From: a virus
Reading direction: 5' to 3' (one strand)
IMG/VR virus record: IMGVR_UViG_3300031857_000446
Location: 1 to 41,350 of that record
DNA length: 41,350 nt
The position numbers and the translations under genes are program-made. The notes under the pieces are model-generated. The model was not told where the DNA came from. It made no database searches and worked only from the letters and a program-made list of their open reading frames with translations. Below, piece by piece: positions 1 to 7,900 of this stretch; the stretch's first letter is position 1, and every line of letters begins with the position of its first letter.

Positions 1-311
1 CTGCGGTAGATGCAATAACCAACTTAGCTAATCAACAGCAACAGCAACAAAACGCCTTGTTGAACATGATGATGAGTGACAAGACTGAGGGCGCTAAGAT
101 AAAATCTTACAAAGAGCTGTTTGGGGAAGATTTGTTTGGCAGTAGTTACATTCCGCCTTCTGCGCTTGGGGCAAGTGACGGTTTCTCAGGGATGCCGATG
201 CCAATGCAAGGGATGCAGCAGGAGCAAGATTCTGGGGATGACGAGTTTTCTAATGGTGGTCGCGTAAACAGTACTGACGTTGACACTTTGTTACAAATTT
301 TGAGGAGTTAA
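1..311 (+). CDS. C-terminal part of a virion-region protein (5' end outside window)
   Basis: The reading frame starting at base 3 is open from the left edge to the stop at 309-311, so this is the tail of a gene that begins outside the window. The visible part opens with a glutamine tract (CAA/CAG codons at about 33-50), then a Met-rich stretch, and ends with a Gly-Gly motif (FSNGGRV) and a Leu-rich tail. The same [FY]-x-x-GG-x-V motif recurs in the next virion genes. The stop lies 1 nt before the next gene, which has its own GAGGAG ribosome site inside this coding end. No enzymatic domain is recognised; a structural or assembly role is inferred from position only. Confidence 0.6.
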   Translation, partial: AVDAITNLANQQQQQQNALLNMMMSDKTEGAKIKSYKELFGEDLFGSSYIPPSALGASDGFSGMPMPMQGMQQEQDSGDDEFSNGGRVNSTDVDTLLQILRS

Positions 312-312
312 T

Positions 313-2748
313 ATGGGCCCGATTTTAGAAGGTGTATATGGCAGCGATTACGGAAAAAAGGTTCCAGAAGGCGGGACTAATGATAAACCGTTTAACCTTA
401 ATGAACTAATTGGCATCTCCCCCGGAAGTACTTCGCAATACAGTAATGCAGATTCTCCCAGCAATCGTGACATTGAACGAGACTACAATCTTTTAAATCG
501 CTCAGGCATTACCAACGCCATCAACGATCTTTTTGGAAGCAATCTTTCTGGTAAAGATATAGCAAGCCGTGTTGCCGTTCTTGGTGGTGGCTTAGCTGGC
601 GGCCTTGGTGCTTTTGCACCCAACAGACAGAAGATTGGATACCAAGGTGGCATTCCCAAGTTCACCGCAGAGCGCAATATGGTGACTGCTCCTCCCGCTG
701 GCAGCCGTCCCGGTGCTGGTGGTGTTAACTACGGCGGGGATGTAAATTACGTGCGTCAACCCGGATCTCCTTCCACGTCTTCTGGTGGCGGTGGTGGAGG
801 CGGCGGTTTTGATTTAGGAAACGTAGCCAAAGTAGCTGGTGGCGCTGGATTGGCTGCGTTGCTTGGCAACTATCTTAGTAAGCCCGGTGGGATTAGCAAC
901 ATTGCGTCTATTTTTAAAGGAATGGGCGATAGCGCTCCAGTAAGCAATCAAGGTGGAAGCACTCGTAGGACTGGAGAACCAACCACACCCGCAGGAACAC
1001 CAGATGAATTTGCTGGGATTGATGAACAGATTAGAGCCAATCTACTGCGGCAGCTTCCAAATCAGTTAAACGAAGAAGAAATTCAAGCTGAGTTTGATCG
1101 TCTTCGTGGCGAAATACCAGAGTATGAAATGCCAGTGTATGAAGAGCCAATGTTTAACCCTTCTTTCTACGAAGATGAGGTTCAGTACGCTAAGGGCGGT
1201 AACGTAGATAGCCCTCGATATCTGCAAGGGGAGACTGATGGTATGGCTGATAAGATTCCAGCACGTATTGGCCGCGATCAACCTGCCGCGTTAAGCCACG
1301 GCGAGTTTGTTGTCCCTGCGGATGTTGTGTCTCATTTGGGCAACGGCAATTCTGATGCCGGAGCTAAGAAGCTGTACAGCATGATGGACAAGATTCGTCA
1401 AGCCCGTACCGGCACAAAGAAACAAGGCAAGAAGATTAACCCCGACAAGTTCATGCCCGGTGGTTTGGCAAATGCTTATGCCGAAGGCGGATCAGTTAAG
1501 CGATATCAAACTGGTGGCGCTTTGCCCGCTGGCGTAACAGGCTCGGAGCAAACACTTGCAAGCTGGACTGGTGACTATGTGCCTAACATGCTTGGTAAAG
1601 CTGAGGCTTTGGCTAGTGCCCCATATCAACAGTATGGCGGCCCTTTATCGGCTGGCGCTTCCGGTCTACAACAGCAAGCATTCCAAGCGGCAGGTAATCT
1701 GTCTGTGCCCAGCAGTGTTGGTCAAGCTACGCAGACTGCGGGCGATATTGCTGCCAAGGCTCAAGGCATAAGCTACGATCCAACAAAGTTTGATAGCCAG
1801 TTCAAAGCACCAGAACTCTCTGCTGCCACGCAGTTTACAAACCAGTTCAAAGCACCCGACCCGTACCAAAGTACAACGTTTAAATCAGGTACTTTTGGTC
1901 AAGAGCAAGCCCAACAGTACATGAATCCGTACTTGCAAGCTTCTTTGAACCCACAGCTGGAAGAGGCTCGCCGTCAGTCAAACATTAGCGAGCAAGCAAA
2001 CAAAGCCGCGATGACCAAGGCCGGTGCTTTTGGTGGTGGCCGTAGCGCTATTTTGACCGCAGAGAACCAACGTAACCTTGGCACTAACCTAGCTGGTATT
2101 ACTGGTAAGGGTTATGACACTGCGTTCCAGAATGCTATGTCTCAGTTCAATGCTGACCAAGCCCGTAACATGCAGGCACAGCAGGCATCTGAGCAGTCTA
2201 AGCAATTCGGTGCTACTCAGGGTATGACCGCCGCTGACATGATGGCTAAGTACGGTATGTCTGCACAGCAAGCTCAAGAAGCTGCACGTCAGTTCAACCA
2301 AGGCCAGTCTATGACTGCGGCTCAGCAAGCTGCTCAGTACGGTCAAGCCGCTCAACAAGCATCCGAGCAATCCCGTCAGTTTGGTGCAAACTTGGGTCTA
2401 CAAGGTCTTCAGACCGGTCTGCAGGCTGCACAGACGCAAGGTAACTTGGGTATTTCTGGTGGTCAGTTGGGCTTGGCTCAGTTGCAAGAACAGTCACGTC
2501 TTGGCGCTACTCAGCGTGGTATTGAAGCTGAAGGTATTGCAGCGGACAAGGCTGCGTTTGAAGAAGCTCGTGCCAACCCATACAAGATGCTTCAGTTCCA
2601 GCAGTCCATGCTCCAAGGCTTGCCAATTTCTGCAACTAACTACTCAATGCCGGAGCCAGACGCTCTTACCAATGCGGCTCGTGGTGCGACGACTGTGAAT
2701 CAGTTACTTAAAACTTTGGGTCTTGGAGGGTCCGGATCCCCAAAGTAG
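313..2748 (+). CDS. Virion structural protein, Gly/Gln-rich, with probable -1 frameshift extension
   Basis: An 811-residue protein with ATG at 313 behind GAGGAG. Residues 1-250 are Gly/Ser/Pro-rich with a run of eight glycines and a short hydrophobic Ala/Gly/Leu segment. Around residues 308-365 lies a block common in phage tail-region proteins, with the hallmarks LSHGEFVVPADVVSHLG and then AGAKKL. Two YA-[KE]-GG-x-V motifs flank it (nt 1186-1206 and 1477-1497). Residues 540-760 are Gln/Ala-rich with quasi-repeats (ASEQSKQFGA / ASEQSRQFGA), suggesting a long helical or fibrous segment. It is followed by a slippery heptamer at the stop codon and a stable hairpin, so a longer form of about 931 residues is expected. 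Position between other late genes and family resemblance indicate a tail or internal virion protein; the exact role is unknown. Confidence 0.75.
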   Translation: MGPILEGVYGSDYGKKVPEGGTNDKPFNLNELIGISPGSTSQYSNADSPSNRDIERDYNLLNRSGITNAINDLFGSNLSGKDIASRVAVLGGGLAGGLGAFAPNRQKIGYQGGIPKFTAERNMVTAPPAGSRPGAGGVNYGGDVNYVRQPGSPSTSSGGGGGGGGFDLGNVAKVAGGAGLAALLGNYLSKPGGISNIASIFKGMGDSAPVSNQGGSTRRTGEPTTPAGTPDEFAGIDEQIRANLLRQLPNQLNEEEIQAEFDRLRGEIPEYEMPVYEEPMFNPSFYEDEVQYAKGGNVDSPRYLQGETDGMADKIPARIGRDQPAALSHGEFVVPADVVSHLGNGNSDAGAKKLYSMMDKIRQARTGTKKQGKKINPDKFMPGGLANAYAEGGSVKRYQTGGALPAGVTGSEQTLASWTGDYVPNMLGKAEALASAPYQQYGGPLSAGASGLQQQAFQAAGNLSVPSSVGQATQTAGDIAAKAQGISYDPTKFDSQFKAPELSAATQFTNQFKAPDPYQSTTFKSGTFGQEQAQQYMNPYLQASLNPQLEEARRQSNISEQANKAAMTKAGAFGGGRSAILTAENQRNLGTNLAGITGKGYDTAFQNAMSQFNADQARNMQAQQASEQSKQFGATQGMTAADMMAKYGMSAQQAQEAARQFNQGQSMTAAQQAAQYGQAAQQASEQSRQFGANLGLQGLQTGLQAAQTQGNLGISGGQLGLAQLQEQSRLGATQRGIEAEGIAADKAAFEEARANPYKMLQFQQSMLQGLPISATNYSMPEPDALTNAARGATTVNQLLKTLGLGGSGSPK

Positions 2749-2776
2749 ATTCCGCCGCGTCTTCGGATGGCGGCGG
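2739..2776 (+). promoter_or_regulatory. Programmed -1 ribosomal frameshift signal
   Basis: The heptamer C CCA AAG (2739-2745) fits X XXY YYZ in the frame of the 811-residue gene and abuts its TAG stop (2746-2748). Six nucleotides later a hairpin starts: left arm 2752-2761, cUUCGg tetraloop 2762-2765, right arm 2766-2776 with one bulged G (2770). That is 10 base pairs, of which 8 are G-C. The -1 frame is open from 2712 to the stop at 3105-3107. No U-run follows the hairpin, so a terminator is unlikely. Confidence 0.8.
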
Positions 2777-3107
2777 GGGCTTGGGTTTAGGTTTAGGTTT
2801 GGCTGGTGGTTTAGCTGCGGCGGCGGCACGCCCTGCTGAGCCTGAGCCTATGTTTACGCCAAGGCAAGAACCGTCTTATGCGTATAACCCACCGCCTCCT
2901 GAGCCACCACCGCCACCACCGCCGCCTCCGCCTTCTGCTCCGCCACCAACTCAGGACTTTTCTGAAGAGCAAAATCAGGGAACATTCCAGTTTGACGGCA
3001 CAGGTGGGTTTGGGCGTTCTGGAGGCTATGGCCGAGATTTGGATGACCGGTATTACAACCAAATGTTTGCCAAGGGCGGTTTAGTAAATCTTCTCCGTAG
3101 ACGCTAA
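2745..3107 (+). CDS. Proline-rich C-terminal extension reached by -1 frameshifting
   Basis: This open frame continues the upstream virion gene after a -1 slip and would add 120 residues. It has an Asp/Ser/Gly-rich linker, an Ala-rich stretch, a PPPPEPPP-type polyproline run, an acidic/glutamine segment, then FAKGGLV and an Arg-rich end. The only start-like codon near its beginning is TTG at 2781, with no spaced Shine-Dalgarno other than a G-run, so independent translation is less likely than frameshift expression. The terminal [FY]A-K-GG-x-V motif matches motifs in the two flanking virion genes, which supports this being a real virion protein segment. Function unknown; the polyproline part could bind another virion component. 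Confidence 0.65.
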   Translation, partial: VDSAASSDGGGGLGLGLGLAGGLAAAAARPAEPEPMFTPRQEPSYAYNPPPPEPPPPPPPPPPSAPPPTQDFSEEQNQGTFQFDGTGGFGRSGGYGRDLDDRYYNQMFAKGGLVNLLRRR

Positions 3108-3151
3108 GAGAAATTTCAATAAAATGAGCACAGTTATCAGAAGGAATTATC

Positions 3152-4939
3152 ATGGGTATTGAACAACTTGTTGATGCGTTTAAGGGCAACCCACAGCCCT
3201 TGCAGGCCAAAGTACAACAGGCTCAGCAAGGTCAACCGCCCGGAGCCATTCCGCCCGATCTGGAAGAAGCCATTGCACTTCAGAAAATCACTGAGCTGCG
3301 TAACAGTGCGCAGAACCAACAAGCTATGCAGGCTGGCGGTGCTCAGCCGTCTGTTGTAGAAAAGCTACGCCAGATGTTAAGTGCTGAACAAAGACAACAA
3401 GCTCAACCTTCACAGATGCCACAAGGTATGCCTCAAGGCCCACAAGGACAACCACCTATGCCACAAGGTCAACCACCCATGCAAGGACAACCCGTTATGG
3501 CCGCTGGCGGAGGAAGCATCGCGCAGCTTATGTCTAATCTTGGTCGCCACTATGCAGGTGGCGGTATCGTTGCATTTAACGGTGAAGATGAAAGCCGCGT
3601 TGAGGACGAAGACGTAAAGAAAAAGCTCCAACAGTACACCTTGCAACAACAAGGTGCCGACTATGTTGCGCGTAAACAAGCCGCACGTCTTGCAGAAGCA
3701 GAAGATGAAGCTCGTCGTCAGGCATTGATGTCGCAAATCCCAACCGGCGGCAGAGAAGCCCCTGCCTCTACGGGCCGTATGTCCGGTGAGTTTGAGCGAA
3801 ATTTAAGCAATACATTGGCCGCTATGCCCGGCGCTAGTGTAATGAAAGCATTTAGTGGCAGCGGTCTTCGTGGCTTAATGGGTCTGTTAGGTATTGCGGG
3901 TGATCGGGAAGAAAAACCGGCGGCAGCTACACCTCCCGCTACCTTGGATGCAGAATCCGAGAAACTCAAACGCTTGGCTGCTGTTAAACCCCAAACGGGA
4001 CAAAGCACTAACCCTGATTTAGTACCCAGAAAGCCAATAGTGGGAACTTCTCCTGACGACATTAGACCCGCACCGTCTCGTGCAACTACTGGCGGTGTAG
4101 ATAGCGCGCCCATGCCAAGCGGTTTGGCTAGTCTGCCATCAGTGGGCGTTGGCCGCGACTACGAAAGAAAAATGCTTGCTGAAAATCAAAAATTTGATCC
4201 CGAGGCATACAAGCAGAAATTCTTACAAGAAGTTGGCCGTAAAGATCTTTCTGTCTATGACGAAATGGCCGCCGAACTTAAAGCCCGCAAAGAGCGCCTA
4301 AAAAACCCAGAACCCGGTTTTGATTCTTTGATGGAGTACTTGGGTGCAATTGCAGAGGGCGGGGGCCGCAACTGGATGGAGTCTGGAGCCAAAGGCGCGT
4401 CCAGAGTAAAGGCATTGCAAAAAGAACGTCAAGCCCAACAAGATGCTTTGGTTGATAGGATTCTTGACATTGGTTCCAAGAAGAAAGAAGCCGAATACAA
4501 CGAAAGACTTGGCTTGTTTAACCTTACCAAAACTGAGCAAGACAGAGTTAAATCTGAAAGCAAAGACATCGCTAAATCTCTTGGTTTGTCTGAGGACAAA
4601 GAAATCGAGCAGCGTCAGCAAATGACTATTGAGATGATGCGGATAAAAACTCAAAAAGAAATTGAAGCAAGTAGGGCTGCCAGTCGTGTGGCTGGATCAG
4701 GAGCTGGCGATAAACAACAGTTAAATGAACTTAAGGCATTGCAAACCAGCCTAAAAGACCAGCTAAAAGACCCCCGCATGATGGGTAAAGCCGGTGATGA
4801 TTTGCGCCGCCAATTGGCCGCTGTTAATGCTGAGATTGCAAAAATGGCTGGGCTTAGTACAATGGCAACAGCCCCCGGCGCAGCAAGCCCCGGCGGAACC
4901 AGTACCTCCGGCTGGGGTAAAGCCCAAGTCGTTAAATAG
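3152..4939 (+). CDS. Virion-region protein, Gln/Pro-rich with coiled coil
   Basis: A 595-residue protein; ATG at 3152 follows AAGGA at good spacing. Residues 1-130 are Gln/Pro-rich (QGQPPMPQGQPPMQGQP). Near residues 133-142 is YAGGGIVAFN, again the [FY]A-x-GG-x-V motif. Residues 150-185 and 350-520 are Lys/Glu/Arg/Gln-rich and predicted coiled coil by eye. The C-terminus is Gly/Thr/Ala-rich. It lies between the frameshifted structural gene and the giant polyvalent protein, with only 9 nt to the latter. No enzyme motif seen. Likely a minor virion or internal core protein; this is inferred from position and composition. Confidence 0.6.
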   Translation: MGIEQLVDAFKGNPQPLQAKVQQAQQGQPPGAIPPDLEEAIALQKITELRNSAQNQQAMQAGGAQPSVVEKLRQMLSAEQRQQAQPSQMPQGMPQGPQGQPPMPQGQPPMQGQPVMAAGGGSIAQLMSNLGRHYAGGGIVAFNGEDESRVEDEDVKKKLQQYTLQQQGADYVARKQAARLAEAEDEARRQALMSQIPTGGREAPASTGRMSGEFERNLSNTLAAMPGASVMKAFSGSGLRGLMGLLGIAGDREEKPAAATPPATLDAESEKLKRLAAVKPQTGQSTNPDLVPRKPIVGTSPDDIRPAPSRATTGGVDSAPMPSGLASLPSVGVGRDYERKMLAENQKFDPEAYKQKFLQEVGRKDLSVYDEMAAELKARKERLKNPEPGFDSLMEYLGAIAEGGGRNWMESGAKGASRVKALQKERQAQQDALVDRILDIGSKKKEAEYNERLGLFNLTKTEQDRVKSESKDIAKSLGLSEDKEIEQRQQMTIEMMRIKTQKEIEASRAASRVAGSGAGDKQQLNELKALQTSLKDQLKDPRMMGKAGDDLRRQLAAVNAEIAKMAGLSTMATAPGAASPGGTSTSGWGKAQVVK

Positions 4940-4948
4940 AGACGCAAC

Positions 4949-7900
4949 ATGCCACTGTATCGCATCACAGCACCAAACGGACAAACGTACCAAATTGAGG
5001 GCCCGCCGGGGGCAAGTGATGCGGAGGTGGCGCAAGCGGTTCTTGCGCAGAACCCCGAGGCTGGAACACCAAAACCAGAACAAACAGTTCTGGGCAACGT
5101 TAAAGAGTTGGTCAAGGGCGTTCTGCCCGGTGCTGTTGGGCTGGTTGAAAGCGCAGCAACCGGTGCCTCTGCATTATTGCCAGAGGACATAGAGAAAACC
5201 GCCCGTGAGAAAATCAAGTCTGTAGCCACATCTGCCAAACAGCCATTCACTGCCGCCGCTGGGTATGAAGAGTCCGTAGGTCGTCGACTTGGTGAGGGCT
5301 TAGGCTCAATCGTCCCTGCCGTTCCATTAGCCTTTATGGGTGCCCCCGGTATCGCTGCCGGTATCGGTATGGGTTTGGCATCAGGCGCTGGTGAAGCACG
5401 CACTCGTGCAGAGGGCGAAGGGGCTACTGCAGAACAACGCAGCAAAGCTACGGCTTTAGGCACTCTTCCCGGTGGGTTTGATACAGCCATTGATATGGCC
5501 CTTGCAGCTCTTCCCGGCGGTGTCGGTAAGTCTTTGAGTGTTGTCCGCAGGGCGTTAATGTCCGGTGGAGTTGAAGGCGCTACGGAAGCTGCGCAAGCCA
5601 TCGCCCAAAACGCTATTGCCAAAGGCGTATATAAACCCAGTCAAGCGTTGCTTGAAGGCTCTGGAGAAGAAGGCGCATACGGCGCTGGTGTTGGTGCGTT
5701 AGCCAGTGTGTTGCTGGATATGGCAATTCCCGGACGTCGCGCACAGAAACCCTCAACGCCAACACCTCCACCCCCTGCTGAGCCCGGCCCGCAGATAGCC
5801 CCCGAAGCGCCCGTAGGTACGCAAGGTGCCTTGTTTAGCGAAGCGGAAATGGGTGAGCGTGTGCCTACCCCTAAAGAAGAGCCCGCTGCCCAGCCTACGC
5901 CTGCCGCGCCCCAAGGTGAACAACTTGGACTAGGCTTAGATTTCCAGCGTGACTACGCAGATATTGTCAAAGAGCGCGAAACACTCAAACAACAGCCACA
6001 AACTCCTGAAGTCAAGGCCCGTGTTGCCGAACTAAACGATATGGTCTTGGGCCTGCACGAGCAGGAAGTTGCAAGTATTCGTGCAGAAAAACAAGCGCAA
6101 GCAGAGTTGCAGGAACAATTCCCCGGGCTGTCACAACAGCCTGCACAAGCGAGTTTGTTCCCCGAAATTGACGTAGTCCGGCCTGAAGCTGCGGAGATGG
6201 AGCAGCCAAGACCTACGATATCTATACAGCAGGAAGAAGCCCGCCGCAGGCTGCAGGAAACACAAGACCAAGAAGCTGCGGATATTGCGCAAAAAGAACA
6301 AGAGCGTAAAGGCGGCCAGTATCGGTTGCCATTGCGCACCGTGCCTGAAGATAGAAACGTAAATCGCAACCTGCCTATCCCTGCCCGCCCAACAGAAATC
6401 ACCATGCAGGACTTGGAAGACATCGGCGTTCCCATGCGTACTTCCCAAAAGTGGATGGAGCAAAATGTAATTGGCAAAACCCCTGCGGAAATCCAAGTAC
6501 TTGTTGGTAATAACCCAGACTTGCTGTTGGGTACAGGCTCTCGCGCTCAGATATTGAAATACTTGACTGCGCCCGTACCTGAAGGCTTTAAGGAGGAAAC
6601 CCGTGTCCCGACCCCTACCAAGACGAATCTGCCTAAGCCAAGACCTCAGCCCGGACGAGGTGAGCCAAGCGTGGGAGTACCTAGTGAGCTTACCAGCGCC
6701 GAACTTGTACAACCCCGAGCCAGAGTATCCGCCCCCGCCAGAACACCTGCAGCACCTGACCGACTCCGATTGGCACCTGCTGGACAACCTGTTAGCGAGG
6801 GAGTTGATGTTACGGGAGAGGCTCAGCCTACACTAAATGCACCTGTTACTCCTACTCCTGCTCCTATTGTTGCTGCCCCTGCCGCACCTGTTGAAAAACC
6901 AACGAAAGCTGCTAAGCCAGCTCCTAAAGCTGCCCCTGCCAAAGAGATTAAAGCACCGCCTGCTCCTGAGGCTCCTAAGTCTGTAAAAAGTCGACACACT
7001 CGCTTGCAAGACATCATCGACGACGAGTCCATACCAGCCGCCACCCGCAAGCAGGCTGAGAAAAACATGGATGCGTTGGATGACCCAACGATGAACGCGT
7101 CCGCTGCAGATCGTAAAGGCAATGAAGACTACGTTGACAAATTTCTGACCCGTGTTGAGGGGCTACGCTCTGTTGCCAAAGCTGACGGTCAATCACTTGA
7201 CGCACTGAAAGATGAAGTCAAGAACTCTAAGGGTGTGTTGGGCACAGCACTGCGCCGCATGGTGCAGTCAGGCAAAGTTGTGCTGGAAGAAGCGCATCCA
7301 TCAGGCAAAAAGATCGGTGGTATTTACGACGGCGAGAAGGTTACGCTGTATGCAAATGGCATCCCATCCGGTAGCTCGATGGCGGTAGCACTGCATGAAG
7401 TTGGTGCCCACCTTGGCATGGAGAAACTGCTCGGGAAGAAACAATACAACGCCGTCATTGACCGTATCTTGGACATGGTTGCAAAGGGCGATGGCTCTAC
7501 CGAAGCTAAGATGGCGCAGACCGCGTACAAACGCATCCCCATGTCCGACTTCAAACGAGGCGTGGGCCGTGACGAAATGGTCGCCTACTTCATCGAAGAG
7601 ATGGCGCTGTCTGAAGCTGCTGGCACGCTGCCAAAGGTTGGCCCCCTGCGAGTCTTGTGGGGTCAAATTAAAAATGCAATCGTCACATCGCTCAACAAAG
7701 CGTTGGGCACAAGCTTTGGTATCAAAGACCTATCGGCGCAGGACATCCTAGCAATTGCCAAGAGTTCGTTCGTATCTGAGGCTAAAACCGCCCCCACCAA
7801 AGGCGAAGTCAAAGAGTTGTTCTCTACATCCTACACACCGCAAGACGTTGTGAATAGTATGGGGCCACTGACACCCATAAATGAGCGCGGGCTCAAAGGG

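Noticed and set aside
7395-7751. 118-codon + frame inside the polyvalent gene
   Set aside because: No ribosome site, and its product looks like a shadow translation of the conserved zincin-like region.
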